Shown here piece after piece: positions 37,022 to 46,204 of a DNA stretch of 64,000 nt. Source of the stretch: Ligilactobacillus araffinosus DSM 20653 (GTDB lineage Bacteria > Bacillota > Bacilli > Lactobacillales > Lactobacillaceae). The position numbers and the translations under genes are program-made. Under the pieces are notes generated by a model. The model worked only from the letters and a program-made list of their open reading frames with translations. It did not search any database and was not told the origin of the DNA. The DNA is taken from NCBI RefSeq assembly GCF_001435375.1, contig NZ_AYYZ01000025.1, positions 1 to 64,000 of the forward strand, given 5' to 3'. How positions within the stretch are numbered: position 1 is the first letter of the stretch; each line of letters starts with the position of its first letter.

Positions 37022-38236
37022 CTACATAAAATTTTCACGAACAAACGCCAATAATTGATCATGGTCGTTTGCTAATTTACCATCTAAAATTTGGTCCTTA
37101 ATTGCCGTTAAAGCCTTACCAAATTGCGGTCCCGGTTTCATTCCGAGCTCCTTGATCAAGGCTGAACCATCCACTGCAATGTCGGCATTACCCTTAATTG
37201 GTAATTCTTCATATGCAGTCTTGATTGCTTCGTCCGTAACCGTTGACTGATTCAAAATCTTAAGAATATGGTTTGCTGCTAACGTTAACTCTTTTCCCGT
37301 TTCAAATAAAACATGCGGATCAGTCAGTCCTGACTGACATTCAAGCGCTGTTTGGGCTAATTCGACCTGATTGATCAAATCATTTGATGATTTCCAATCC
37401 CGCATCAATTTGGCAGTCTTTTGCGGTTTCAAGCTAAACATGTGTCCCATTAAGACCCAACATTCAATTTCTGAGTCAAGGTGTAACTGGTCAAGCTTGC
37501 TCATGGCTATTAATCCATCTTTATAATCAGCAAAATCTGGACAATACTGATACAGTCCCGTTGAAATAAATTTTTGAATTCCAAGTTGCGGCCGTTGACC
37601 TAGCAATGTCTTGATCCATTCAACGTGAATTCGTTCAACCGCAATTTTTTCAAGTAAATGAGCATTGTCTTCAATTGCCTTTTCAGTTTCGCTTTCAAGG
37701 TTAAAATCCAACTGGCTCATAAAACGAATACTACGCATCATCCGTAATGCATCTTCGTGATACCGTTCATGCGGATTACCAACTGCCCGAATGATTTTAT
37801 TTTTCAAATCGTCAAGACCATGGAAAAGATCAACGACATTTCCATCGGCATCCATCGCCAACGCATTGATCGTTAAATCACGTCGTTTTAAATCTTCGTC
37901 TAATGAACGAACAAAGGTTACATGATCTGGCCGCCGAAAATCTTGATACGTTGATTCAGTCCGGAAAGTGGTTACTTCATAACCTTCCCCATGATCAAGA
38001 ACCATAACTGTCCCATGTTCAATTCCAGTATCAACTGTCCGGTTGAAAATCTCCTTAATTTCTGCTGGATAAGCACTGCTTGTGATATCCACATCATGAA
38101 GTGGAATACCAAGAAGCGTATCCCGAACACAACCGCCAACAAAGTAAGCTTCAAAGCCGGCCTTTTCAATCGTTTTTAAAACTGGAATGGCATTGACAAA
38201 TTCGTTTGGAAACTTAGTAATTTTCACAGTTATCAT
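37022..38236 (-). CDS. cca: CCA tRNA nucleotidyltransferase
   Basis: Adds or repairs the 3' CCA of tRNAs. 404 aa. Class II nucleotidyltransferase head: GGCVRDTLLGIPLHDVDITS with the metal-binding Asp pair; RRDLTINALAMD and the AVGNPHERYHEDALRMMRSI neck follow, then a helical tail. Two starts are possible: ATG at 38236, or the in-frame GTG at 38227 which is better spaced from GAGAG. tRNA-Ser(CGA) in this window lacks an encoded CCA, consistent with a need for this enzyme. 14 bases upstream of the ABC-F gene. Confidence 0.95.
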   Translation of the reverse strand: MITVKITKFPNEFVNAIPVLKTIEKAGFEAYFVGGCVRDTLLGIPLHDVDITSSAYPAEIKEIFNRTVDTGIEHGTVMVLDHGEGYEVTTFRTESTYQDFRRPDHVTFVRSLDEDLKRRDLTINALAMDADGNVVDLFHGLDDLKNKIIRAVGNPHERYHEDALRMMRSIRFMSQLDFNLESETEKAIEDNAHLLEKIAVERIHVEWIKTLLGQRPQLGIQKFISTGLYQYCPDFADYKDGLIAMSKLDQLHLDSEIECWVLMGHMFSLKPQKTAKLMRDWKSSNDLINQVELAQTALECQSGLTDPHVLFETGKELTLAANHILKILNQSTVTDEAIKTAYEELPIKGNADIAVDGSALIKELGMKPGPQFGKALTAIKDQILDGKLANDHDQLLAFVRENFM

Positions 38237-38406
38237 CTCTCATTGTAATTTCTAATTTTCATTTTACCAAATCAATTAGACTGTGACTATTAAATAATAT
38301 TCTTAATAAATGATTGCTTTTAATAAATCTTAATCCGCATTGGTAGCATCCCATCCTATTTTCTGATACTCTTTAAATAGTAATGTTTTTAGGAGGTGGA
38401 AAGGGT

Positions 38407-39273
38407 TTGACACGAAATAAAAATCAACGAGTTCGATTGATCGACTTTTTAATGATTACGATTGGAACAGCGCTTTACGCATTTGGTTTTGTAACGGTCA
38501 ATATCGCTGATCGATTAGCGGAAGGTGGAATTGCTGGGATTACTTTATTACTAAAATTTTTAGTTGGCGTTAACCCTGCTTTTTCAACAATTTTGATCAA
38601 TATTCCGCTTTTAATCATCGGTTATCGTTATTTGGGAAAACGTTCTTTAATTTATACAATTTATGGAACACTAGCCCTTTCATTTTGGATTTGGTTATGG
38701 CAATTGCTCCCGGTTTCATTAAACGTTCACCATGATTTATTTATTGCAGCGATTCTTGCCGGCATCATCGGCGGTTTCGGATTGGGCTTAGTTTATCGCT
38801 TTAATGGAACGACAGGTGGAACTGATATCATTGCCCGAATCTTTGAAAAGAAAAAAGGCGCTCCCATGGGTCAATCTCTATTTGCCCTTGATGTCTGCGT
38901 TTTAGTTGCATCATTGACTTACATTGATCTACGGCGTATGATGTATACTTTAGTTTGTTCTTTTGTTTTCTCACGGGTCGTTAACTTTATTCAAGACGGT
39001 GGATACTCGGCTCGTGGAATCATTATTATGACCCAACATCCAGATAAAATTTCAAATGAAATCATGAAAACGATGGATCGCGGCGTGACGTATTTACAAA
39101 CTCAAGGAGCCTATTCGAAAAAAGAAGGCAAAGCCCTTTATTGTGTTGTTAGTCAAAGTGAAGTTACCGAAGTTAAACGGATCATCGCAAAATATGATAA
39201 ACGCGCTTTTGTCTCAATTCTTGATGTCAATGAAGTCATCGGCGAAGGCTTCACGTATGATAAAATCAATTAA
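38407..39273 (+). CDS. YitT family membrane protein
   Basis: 288 aa. About five membrane segments (DUF161 region) followed by a soluble C-terminal DUF2179 domain (ARGIIIMTQHPDKIS; ALYCVVSQSEVTEVKRII). The start is taken as TTG at 38407: AGGAGG (38391-38396) lies 10 bases upstream. The earlier in-frame ATG at 38383 precedes that ribosome binding site and cannot use it. Function of the family is not established. Divergent from cca, followed by a strong terminator. Confidence 0.88.
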   Translation: MTRNKNQRVRLIDFLMITIGTALYAFGFVTVNIADRLAEGGIAGITLLLKFLVGVNPAFSTILINIPLLIIGYRYLGKRSLIYTIYGTLALSFWIWLWQLLPVSLNVHHDLFIAAILAGIIGGFGLGLVYRFNGTTGGTDIIARIFEKKKGAPMGQSLFALDVCVLVASLTYIDLRRMMYTLVCSFVFSRVVNFIQDGGYSARGIIIMTQHPDKISNEIMKTMDRGVTYLQTQGAYSKKEGKALYCVVSQSEVTEVKRIIAKYDKRAFVSILDVNEVIGEGFTYDKIN

Positions 39274-39280
39274 TTAAACT

Positions 39281-39318
39281 AAGGAAGGTACGATATTGAT
39301 TGTATCTTCCTTTTTTTG
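39281..39318 (+). terminator. Intrinsic terminator after yitT
   Basis: AAGGAAGGTAC pairs with GTATCTTCCTT (one G-U pair), followed by a seven-base T-run. Confidence 0.88.
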
Positions 39319-39366
39319 TTATACTTTTTGTAGTTAAAATAACAATTTATACTTGAGGAGACAAAA

Positions 39367-40185
39367 ATGGATTTCCCATATAAGGAGCGCTTTATCAATT
39401 ATCTAAAAAGTAATCGTTTACTTGCTGATTCAACGGTCAAAGATCTAACTGAAGATGTACAGCGTTTGTTCAATTATCTGCGCGAAAATAACCCGACATA
39501 CCAATCATCTGCCGATTTAAATCAAATCACTGAACTTGAGATTAAAGAATATCTTAGTTGGCTTCAGATCCAACGCCAAATTAAAAATTCAACTTACAAT
39601 AAAATCCTGACCCATTTAAACAGCTACTTTATTTTTCTTTTTCAAAACGGATTAGCAACAACCCTCCCAACGGTTGGAATGAAAGGAATGAAAAAGGGAA
39701 AATCGACACCGCCTGCGAGTGCAACCATTAATTGGACGAAGAAGCTTCCTGATTACCTTGCAAATGAACAGCTAGCATATTACACCCGAATGATATTGCT
39801 TTTAACGGCCCATTACTTCACAACTGCCGAATTCATCCAGCCTGACTTTTATCAGCTACTTCCAGAAGTTGACTGGCAACCGTTTGAAACGGAATTTTTA
39901 AAACATTTTGCAAAAGAACATGAAGTTGCTGTCAACCGTCAGCATTCACAGGATATTTTTCTTAAAGAACGAATCAATCTTACAAATCCGACTCTTAGTC
40001 TTGCTGGATTACATAAAATATTAAAAAAAGACCAACCCAAAGTTGATCTCCCATTAAAGCCATCGGTTCTTTACCAAAATGCAATTTTAAATTACATTCA
40101 CCATCATCAAAATCTTTCAGATGAACGATTGATGCATGACTTGCGGCTTTCACGCGAATCATTAAATTATTATCGGGGATTATAA
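39367..40185 (+). CDS. Degenerate tyrosine-recombinase-like (XerD-like) protein
   Basis: 272 aa. The N-terminal about 100 residues match the SAM-like core-binding domain of tyrosine recombinases (ITELEIKEYLSWLQ; STYNKILTHLNSYFIFLF). The C-terminal half should be catalytic, but the Arg...His-x-x-Arg...Tyr set is not visible. The end SRESLNYYRGL recalls the terminal YYR of the streptococcal XerD-like proteins that also lack catalytic residues. TTGAGGAG precedes the ATG. Isolated plus-strand gene between two terminators, with no inverted repeats or attachment site nearby. Probably a conserved host protein without recombinase activity, not a mobile element. Confidence 0.72.
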   Translation: MDFPYKERFINYLKSNRLLADSTVKDLTEDVQRLFNYLRENNPTYQSSADLNQITELEIKEYLSWLQIQRQIKNSTYNKILTHLNSYFIFLFQNGLATTLPTVGMKGMKKGKSTPPASATINWTKKLPDYLANEQLAYYTRMILLLTAHYFTTAEFIQPDFYQLLPEVDWQPFETEFLKHFAKEHEVAVNRQHSQDIFLKERINLTNPTLSLAGLHKILKKDQPKVDLPLKPSVLYQNAILNYIHHHQNLSDERLMHDLRLSRESLNYYRGL

Positions 40186-40220
40186 AGAAAGTGCGGTAAA
40201 TTTCCGCACTTTCTTTTTTT
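40184..40220. terminator. Bidirectional terminator
   Basis: AAAGAAAGTGCGG (40184-40196) pairs with CCGCACTTTCTTT (40204-40216), between the recombinase-like gene and the convergent TPR gene, with T-runs on both strands. Confidence 0.88.
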
Positions 40221-41478
40221 AATCCATTAATTCTTCTTGCAACTCAACCATTTCACCGTCATTTGGTTCATGGATAAGATAACGATTGACACAATCCAGT
40301 GCCAGATCCCGTAATCCGGCCGTTCGGAAGAATTGCGCTGCGTCGCGTAAAAAGTCATCTGAGTCGCCAAGATCCTTCAGCGCTGCGCGATAATCATCAA
40401 TTGCATGGTCATAATCTTCCAATGCAGCATATGATTGCCCGCGTAACCAATAAAACGAAGGATCAACTTCATTATTCTGAAGATAGTCATTCAACAGCTT
40501 GATATTTTCTTCATGTCGCCGTTGTGCTACAAATAATCGGCTTAATGAAGAAACAATCGTTGGGTTATCAGGATCTTGCTGTAACGCAGTTGTCAGATAA
40601 CGTTCAGCCTGATCATCTTTCCCAAGTTTTTGGGCAATTTCTGCCGCTTTAACGTACAACTCCAAGTTGAATTCGTCAACACCCATCCCTTCTTGTAAGG
40701 TGATTAAGGCATCGTTCAGTTTTCCTTGTTGCTCATATGCTTCAGCAAGTGCTGGATAAAGCGTTGCGTAATCCGAAGAAGTTTCCTTTAAATCATTCAA
40801 TTCTTTAATTGCATCGTCATATTGGCCGAGTTTTAGCTTCGTAAAAGCCCGCTGGAACCGTGTATCGTCATCCAGATCTTCATCATGAATTTGTTCCAGG
40901 TAGCCTAACGCCTGCTCAAACTTTCCACTTTCCGCATATGAAATCCCCAATCGCTGAACCAAATTCACCCGTGAAAGTTCAGTAATTCCCTGTTTGATCA
41001 ATCCAAGATACAGCCGAATTGCTTTTTGGTATTCTTTAGTATCAAAATATAATTCAGCTAACGCAAACTGGATGACTGGTTCATCTGGTGCCAATTCATA
41101 TGCCCGTAAAAGCTTTTGTTCGCTGACATCAAACATCCCTTGAGTTTGATACAAATCAGCGGCAACCAAAAGACTTTCAAGGTAAGCATCTGAATCCGGC
41201 TTGATTTGTGCAAGATAATTTAATGCTTCATCATCATTACCTTCGCCAATCGCAATATCCGCTAATGATGTTCGAAATTCATCAGCATCCGGATGGCGTT
41301 CAAGCAGCTTCTCGTACGCGCGTTTTGCCCATTTAGTGAATCCTAATGAATACAGTTCCTCTGCAAGGCTGTACACCATGTCATCGCTATCTTTGCGCAA
41401 TGACCATCCAAATTCTTTATGTGCCTCATCAATTTGACCTTTACTAATTAAATCGAGTGTTTTTTCTGCAAATGTCAT
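40219..41478 (-). CDS. Tetratricopeptide repeat protein
   Basis: 419 aa, acidic, no membrane segment. About ten degenerate TPR units run through the protein (for example PVIQFALAELYFDTKEYQKA, YATLYPALAEAYEQQGKLND, SFYWLRGQSYAALEDYDHA). TPR arrays bind partner proteins; the partner is unknown. It lies downstream of hup and der, a position conserved for this TPR protein (YpiA-like) in lactobacilli. A separate hup terminator lies upstream, so it probably has its own promoter or is read through from hup. Confidence 0.9.
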   Translation of the reverse strand: MTFAEKTLDLISKGQIDEAHKEFGWSLRKDSDDMVYSLAEELYSLGFTKWAKRAYEKLLERHPDADEFRTSLADIAIGEGNDDEALNYLAQIKPDSDAYLESLLVAADLYQTQGMFDVSEQKLLRAYELAPDEPVIQFALAELYFDTKEYQKAIRLYLGLIKQGITELSRVNLVQRLGISYAESGKFEQALGYLEQIHDEDLDDDTRFQRAFTKLKLGQYDDAIKELNDLKETSSDYATLYPALAEAYEQQGKLNDALITLQEGMGVDEFNLELYVKAAEIAQKLGKDDQAERYLTTALQQDPDNPTIVSSLSRLFVAQRRHEENIKLLNDYLQNNEVDPSFYWLRGQSYAALEDYDHAIDDYRAALKDLGDSDDFLRDAAQFFRTAGLRDLALDCVNRYLIHEPNDGEMVELQEELMD

Positions 41479-41534
41479 TCAGATTTGCTCGCCTTTCTTT
41501 TGAAATCGTTAACGTAAACATACTTTAACAAAAT

Positions 41535-41567
41535 AAAAAGGTTGTGACAACAATTCGTCACAACCCT
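41535..41567 (-). terminator. Intrinsic terminator after hup
   Basis: GGTTGTGAC (41540-41548) and GTCACAACC (41557-41565) form a perfect stem, followed by T-rich sequence on the minus strand, 22 bases past the hup stop. Confidence 0.83.
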
Positions 41568-41588
41568 TAAAATTCATTTACAGGAAGA

Positions 41589-41864
41589 TTATTTAACAGC
41601 ATCCTTAAGAGCCTTACCTGGCTTAAATGCTGGAACCTTGCTTGCAGGAATTTGAATTTCTGCACCTGTTTGTGGGTTACGGCCTTTCCGAGCAGCACGG
41701 TTACGTACTTCGAAGTTACCAAAACCGATTAATTGAACTTTTTCACCGTTTGCTAAAAAGTCTTGGATTGAACCAAATACTGCATCAACTGCTGTAGTTG
41801 CGTCCTTCTTTGTTAAACCTGTCTTTTCAGCAACCTTTTCGATTAATTGTGCTTTGTTTGCCAT
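41589..41864 (-). CDS. hup: DNA-binding protein HU
   Basis: Nucleoid-associated histone-like protein that bends and compacts DNA. 91 aa, standard length. N-terminal helices ([20 protein letters not shown]), then the beta-arm signature [29 protein letters not shown] precedes the ATG (spacing 5). Codons are strongly biased to the highly expressed set (few rare codons), as expected. It has its own promoter and terminator and lies between der and the TPR gene. Confidence 0.98.
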   Translation of the reverse strand: MANKAQLIEKVAEKTGLTKKDATTAVDAVFGSIQDFLANGEKVQLIGFGNFEVRNRAARKGRNPQTGAEIQIPASKVPAFKPGKALKDAVK

Positions 41865-41963
41865 GTGTTTCCACCTCCTCGAATAGATAACAGTTGTACA
41901 ACTTGTTATTGAATATCAAATTAATGATTGACACAATGACTAACAAATCATTGCTCAATAATT

Positions 41964-41992
41964 AAGATAGCATACAAAACCTAATATAACAA
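41964..41992 (-). promoter_or_regulatory. Promoter of hup
   Basis: TTGTTA (41987-41992), 17-base spacer ending in TGC, TATCTT (41964-41969): a -35/extended -10 combination about 100 bases before the hup ATG. Confidence 0.55.
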
Positions 41993-42049
41993 GCCTTTTC
42001 AGTGTAAATTAAACAAAATTAGAATGTTTGTAATCGTTTGATTGTTAAT

Positions 42050-43360
42050 CTATTTACGTCGCCGAATAATTAAATGAATCGGTGTCCCGGTAAAGTCAAA
42101 TGACGCCCGAATCTGGTTTTCAAGGAACCGTTCATATGAGAAGTGCATCAAATCCGGATCATTGACAAAGACAACAAATGTCGGCGGTTTAACTGAAACT
42201 TGGGTTGCATAGTAAATTCGCAACCGTTTACCGTTGTCAGTTGGAGTTGGATTTTGAGCAATCGCATCCAAGATCACTTCATTCAAGACAGATGATGAAA
42301 TCCTCCGTTCATGGTTGATATTAACCTTCTTGATCAATGCCGGCAACGTATTCAACCGTTGATGCGTTTTCGCTGAAACAAAAACAATCGGGGCGTAACT
42401 CAAATATTGGAATTCCTGCCGAATAGCCTTTTCAAAGTCCGCCATTGAGTGACTATTCTTCTTCAAGGTATCCCACTTATTAACGACAATAATTACCCCA
42501 CGACCGGCTTCATGCGCATACCCGGCAACGTGCTTATCCTGTTCACGAATTCCTTCTTCGGCATTCAGCACAACACAAACTACATCTGAACGATCAATGG
42601 CTTGCATTGCCCGCAAAACAGAATACTTTTCAGTATTCTCATAAACCTTGCCTTTTTTTCGAATCCCTGCTGTATCGATCATCGTATATTCCGTTCCGTC
42701 TTCTGTTTGGAACTTCGTATCGATCGCATCCCTAGTCGTTCCTTCGATATTTGAAACAATCACCCGGTTTTCGCCAAGCATTGCATTCACCAATGAAGAC
42801 TTACCAACATTTGGCCGCCCAATAAAGCTAAATTTAATACTTTGATCTTCATCTTGACCAGCATTTTCAGGGAAGGCATTGATGACCTTATCTAACAGGT
42901 CACCGATTCCAATTCCGTGAACTCCAGAAATCGGCATTGGATCACCGAATCCTAATGAGTAAAAATCATAAATTTCATTCCGCATTTCGGGATTGTCAAC
43001 CTTATTAACTGCCAAAAAGACAGGTTTATCAGTCTTATAGAGAATCTTCGCAACCTTTTCATCGGCATCCGTCACGCCTTCGCGGGCACTCACAACAAAA
43101 ATAATTACATCGGCTTCATCGATCGCAATTTCAGCTTGTTCGGTAATTTGAGTAATAAACGGTTCATCACCAATATCAATCCCACCAGTATCAATCATAT
43201 TAAACTTTTTACCAAGCCATTCGCAGTGCGTGTAAATTCGATCACGGGTGACACCAGGCGTATCTTCAACGATTGAAATTCGTTCACCTGCAACCCGGTT
43301 AAAAATTGTTGATTTACCGACATTTGGCCGACCGACAATTGCAACTACTGGATTTGCCAT
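42050..43360 (-). CDS. der: Ribosome biogenesis GTPase Der (EngA)
   Basis: Essential double GTPase for 50S assembly. 436 aa with two G domains: first G1 [12 protein letters not shown] with DTPGVTRD and NKVD; second G1 [12 protein letters not shown] with DTAGIRKKG and NKWD. The C-terminal KH-like domain ends RGSF-type with a basic tail (HLIIRRRK). GGAGGGAATT precedes the ATG. It lies between rpsA and hup, the usual Bacilli order. Confidence 0.97.
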   Translation of the reverse strand: MANPVVAIVGRPNVGKSTIFNRVAGERISIVEDTPGVTRDRIYTHCEWLGKKFNMIDTGGIDIGDEPFITQITEQAEIAIDEADVIIFVVSAREGVTDADEKVAKILYKTDKPVFLAVNKVDNPEMRNEIYDFYSLGFGDPMPISGVHGIGIGDLLDKVINAFPENAGQDEDQSIKFSFIGRPNVGKSSLVNAMLGENRVIVSNIEGTTRDAIDTKFQTEDGTEYTMIDTAGIRKKGKVYENTEKYSVLRAMQAIDRSDVVCVVLNAEEGIREQDKHVAGYAHEAGRGVIIVVNKWDTLKKNSHSMADFEKAIRQEFQYLSYAPIVFVSAKTHQRLNTLPALIKKVNINHERRISSSVLNEVILDAIAQNPTPTDNGKRLRIYYATQVSVKPPTFVVFVNDPDLMHFSYERFLENQIRASFDFTGTPIHLIIRRRK

Positions 43361-43395
43361 TTAATTCCCTCCATTCTGAAAAAATTAAAAAAACA

Positions 43396-43429
43396 AAAGA
43401 TGACCTAAAAGTCATGCTTTTAGGCCATC
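43396..43429 (-). terminator. Intrinsic terminator after rpsA
   Basis: GATGGCCTAAAAG / CTTTTAGGTCATC stem on the minus strand (arms 43417-43429 and 43399-43411) followed by TTTTG and a T-rich stretch. Confidence 0.85.
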
Positions 43430-43449
43430 AATTAAGAATTTAAATTAAA

Positions 43450-44649
43450 TTATTTTTGGTCTTTTAATTCGTCACCAATAATGTCGCCTAAAGTAAATCC
43501 TGTTTCTTCTTCTGGGATTTCAACTTTCTTAGCATTATTGTTATTCTTCTTTGGGGCTGATTTTTCAGCTGCTGGCTTTTCTTGTAAAGCTTTAATTGAC
43601 AATGCCAAACGGTGAGCTGCTGGATCAACGCTAAGAACCTTAACTTTAACTTCTTGACCTGGTTCTAAGACTTCGTTTGGAGTTGCAATGTGCTTGTGTG
43701 AGATTTGTGAAATATGAACTAAACCTTCAACGCCAGGCATAACTTCAACGAATGCCCCAAAGCTTGTTAAACGCTTAACTGTTCCGTCAAGAACGTCACC
43801 TTCAGCAATCTTTTCGCCAACTTCGTCCCATGGTTGTGGTAATGTTTGCTTGATTGATAATGAAATCCGACCGTGTTCTTCATCAACATCAAGAACCTTA
43901 ACTTTCACATCTTGACCGACCTTCAAAACATCTGATGGCTTGTTTACGTGATCGTATGAAATTTCTGAAACGTGAACTAAACCGTCAACGCCACCAAGAT
44001 CAATAAATGCACCAAAGTTTGTTAAGCGAGCAACTTTGCCTTCAACGGTTTCGCCAACAGTTAACTTGTCCATTGCTTCTTTCCGTTGAGCTTCACGTTC
44101 TTCTTTAGCTGCTTCCTTGTGTGATAAGATCAAACGGTTTTCACTTGGTTCGATTTCAACGATTTGTAACTTGAGTTCTTGACCCTTGTATTGGTTCAAG
44201 TCTTCAACGTAACGATCTGAAATCATTGAAGCTGGGATAAATCCACGAACACCAGCATCAACAACTAAACCACCCTTAACAACTTGAGTTACAGGTGCCG
44301 TAATTGTTTCACCATTTTCAAATTTCTTTTCAATATCATCCCAAACTTTACGAGCTTGTAAACGACGTTGTGACAATAAGAAGCTGCCGCCTTCTTTGTC
44401 GGAACCAATCTTAGAAATAACAACTAAGTCTAACATGTCGCCGACACTTACTTTATCTTCAAGTTCGTCTGCCTTAACACCTAATTCACGGGCAGGAACG
44501 ACACCTTCGACACCTGTTCCTTCAATACCAACGATAACTTGCTTATTTTCATCAAATGCCAAAACTTCGCCTTTAACAACGTCGCCGACATTTACCTCCT
44601 TAACGCTGTTTAAAGCTTCTAATAAATCCTTGTTTTCTGATTCACTCAT
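43450..44649 (-). CDS. rpsA: S1-domain ribosomal protein (RpsA/YpfD type)
   Basis: 399 aa from ATG 44649 ([13 protein letters not shown]), placed 9 bases after AGGAGG; the in-frame TTG at 44655 is too close to it. Four S1 RNA-binding repeats begin near residues 15, 100, 190 and 275 (for example [20 protein letters not shown] and [21 protein letters not shown]). The Lys/Asn-rich tail ends in an acidic segment. Low-GC Gram-positive S1 homologues have four domains and a debated ribosomal role, in contrast to six-domain E. coli S1. Downstream of cmk. Confidence 0.95.
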   Translation of the reverse strand: MSESENKDLLEALNSVKEVNVGDVVKGEVLAFDENKQVIVGIEGTGVEGVVPARELGVKADELEDKVSVGDMLDLVVISKIGSDKEGGSFLLSQRRLQARKVWDDIEKKFENGETITAPVTQVVKGGLVVDAGVRGFIPASMISDRYVEDLNQYKGQELKLQIVEIEPSENRLILSHKEAAKEEREAQRKEAMDKLTVGETVEGKVARLTNFGAFIDLGGVDGLVHVSEISYDHVNKPSDVLKVGQDVKVKVLDVDEEHGRISLSIKQTLPQPWDEVGEKIAEGDVLDGTVKRLTSFGAFVEVMPGVEGLVHISQISHKHIATPNEVLEPGQEVKVKVLSVDPAAHRLALSIKALQEKPAAEKSAPKKNNNNAKKVEIPEEETGFTLGDIIGDELKDQK

Positions 44650-44735
44650 GGACAATGTCCTCCTTAACGACTAACTCTGAAGTTTATTTTAACGTATATT
44701 TATAAATATTTCCAGTATTATTAATGATTTTAATA

Positions 44736-45407
44736 TTAATTTGTCTTTTGGTCGATAATTTCTAAAATCTTATCGACGACTTGATCAATGGTCAACGACG
44801 TTGTGTCAACCAAAACCGCATCTTTTGCTTGAATTAATGGTGAGATTTCGCGGTGTGAGTCCTTGTAATCCCGTTCTTCAATTTCCTTTTCAAGAACATC
44901 AAGCGGCGTATCGATTCCCTTTATTTGGTTCTCCTTAAACCGGCGCACTGCCCGTTCATGAACACTGGCAACTAAGAAAATCTTCACTTCAGCATTTGGT
45001 AAAACCGTTGTTCCGATATCCCGGCCGTCCATTACGATTCCGCCGGCTTCCGCAATTTCTTGTTGCCGTTTAGTTAATTCAGCTCGCACACTTGGTTGTG
45101 CAGATACCAATGAAACGTTATTGGTAATTTCAGGAGTCCGAATTGCTTGGGTAACTTCTTCGTCGTTCACAAAGACCCGTTGTTCAGGTTCAGCCGGAAC
45201 GAACCGGATTTGAATCGTTTTAAGCAATTCCTTCAATGCCTGGTCATCATCCAGTTTAACGTGATTCTTTAACGCTGCAAAAGTTACTGAACGGTACATT
45301 GCTCCTGTATCACAGTAAATAAAATGTAATTTCTTCGCAACAATCTTTGCAACGGTACTTTTTCCTGCCGATGCCGGCCCGTCAATTGCTACTTGAATTT
45401 TCTTCAT
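44736..45407 (-). CDS. cmk: Cytidylate kinase
   Basis: Phosphorylates CMP and dCMP with ATP. 223 aa. The N-terminal P-loop is [13 protein letters not shown] (residues 9-21), followed by [14 protein letters not shown] and the CMP-binding [19 protein letters not shown]; the LID region is [15 protein letters not shown] precedes the ATG (spacing 7). In the cmk-rpsA-der-hup order typical of Firmicutes. Confidence 0.97.
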   Translation of the reverse strand: MKKIQVAIDGPASAGKSTVAKIVAKKLHFIYCDTGAMYRSVTFAALKNHVKLDDDQALKELLKTIQIRFVPAEPEQRVFVNDEEVTQAIRTPEITNNVSLVSAQPSVRAELTKRQQEIAEAGGIVMDGRDIGTTVLPNAEVKIFLVASVHERAVRRFKENQIKGIDTPLDVLEKEIEERDYKDSHREISPLIQAKDAVLVDTTSLTIDQVVDKILEIIDQKTN

Positions 45408-45431
45408 TAAATAAACCTCCTGATGTTTCTT

Positions 45432-45468
45432 TCAAAAAAATTGAGGTCGCGACCTTCGTCTGACCTCG
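45432..45468 (-). terminator. Intrinsic terminator after the LysM gene
   Basis: GAGGTC ... GACCTC stem (outer arms 45462-45467 and 45443-45448 on the minus strand), then AATTTTTTT. Confidence 0.78.
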
Positions 45469-45478
45469 AATTAAATTA

Positions 45479-46132
45479 TTATTTGACCCGAACTTGTTGT
45501 CCTGGCTTAAGTTCTGTTCCAGCAAGTCCTGGATTCAATTGCAATAATTGTTGAACGGTTAATCCGTTATTAACAGCTACCCGGTAAATTCCTTGACCAG
45601 CGCCAACCGTTGCATACCCATTGCCGTTACCTTGTTGATTGTTGGTTTGACCTTGAGTCTGATTTTGTTGTCCCTGGTTTGTGGTATTTTGTTGGGTTTG
45701 ATTTGCTTGAACTTGGTTGTTATTACCTTGCTGAACATTCGTTTGCTGTTGATTATTATTTTGTTGCTGTGCAGGTTGACTTACGACTGAGCTAGCTTTC
45801 TTTTCATCCTTTTTCTTGTCATCCCTCTTTGATGACTTCTTTATAACTTTCTTGGATGAGGATTTCTTCTTTTTCTTTGATGAAGATACAACTTCGATTT
45901 TATCGCTGTGCGTTGTATGTTGCTTAGCCGTTTTCTGCGATAAAAAATAAAGACCTACCACACCAATAATGATAATAATAAACACGACCAGCAATGACGT
46001 CGTTAACGCCGTATTTTTCTTAGTATTTTGACGTCTTGCAGTCCGTGATAAGTTGCCTTGTTCATCTTTTTCTTCTTCAAAAGTATTTTCCCAAGGCTTC
46101 TTTACATGGTCATTTGACTTTTTCTGACTCAA
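45479..46132 (-). CDS. Single-pass membrane protein with Gln/Asn-rich linker and C-terminal LysM domain
   Basis: 217 aa, starting at TTG (46130-46132) behind GGGGTG. The cytoplasmic N-terminus (about 45 residues, charged) is followed by one membrane helix (LVVFIIIIIGVVGLYFL), then a Lys/Ser tract (about residues 82-115), a Gln/Asn/Thr low-complexity linker (about 118-170) and a LysM fold at the C-terminus (YRVAVNNGLTVQQLLQLNPG ... LKPGQQVRV). The topology puts LysM outside, where it binds peptidoglycan. It resembles the LysM protein found near recQ and cmk in many lactobacilli; the enzymatic role, if any, is unknown. Confidence 0.85.
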   Translation of the reverse strand: MSQKKSNDHVKKPWENTFEEEKDEQGNLSRTARRQNTKKNTALTTSLLVVFIIIIIGVVGLYFLSQKTAKQHTTHSDKIEVVSSSKKKKKSSSKKVIKKSSKRDDKKKDEKKASSVVSQPAQQQNNNQQQTNVQQGNNNQVQANQTQQNTTNQGQQNQTQGQTNNQQGNGNGYATVGAGQGIYRVAVNNGLTVQQLLQLNPGLAGTELKPGQQVRVK

Positions 46133-46204
46133 AATTACACCCCATATCTAAAACGTGTCCTCAAATATCTTACCACATCTCAAAATAATTTTACCATACT
46201 AAAT

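Noticed and set aside
38383-38406. ATG at 38383 as the yitT start
   Set aside because: The AGGAGG lies downstream of this ATG, inside the supposed coding part; the TTG at 38407 has the right spacing.
39367-40185. Phage or ICE integrase marking a mobile element
   Set aside because: Catalytic residues are missing and there are no flanking repeats, tRNA target or other phage genes.
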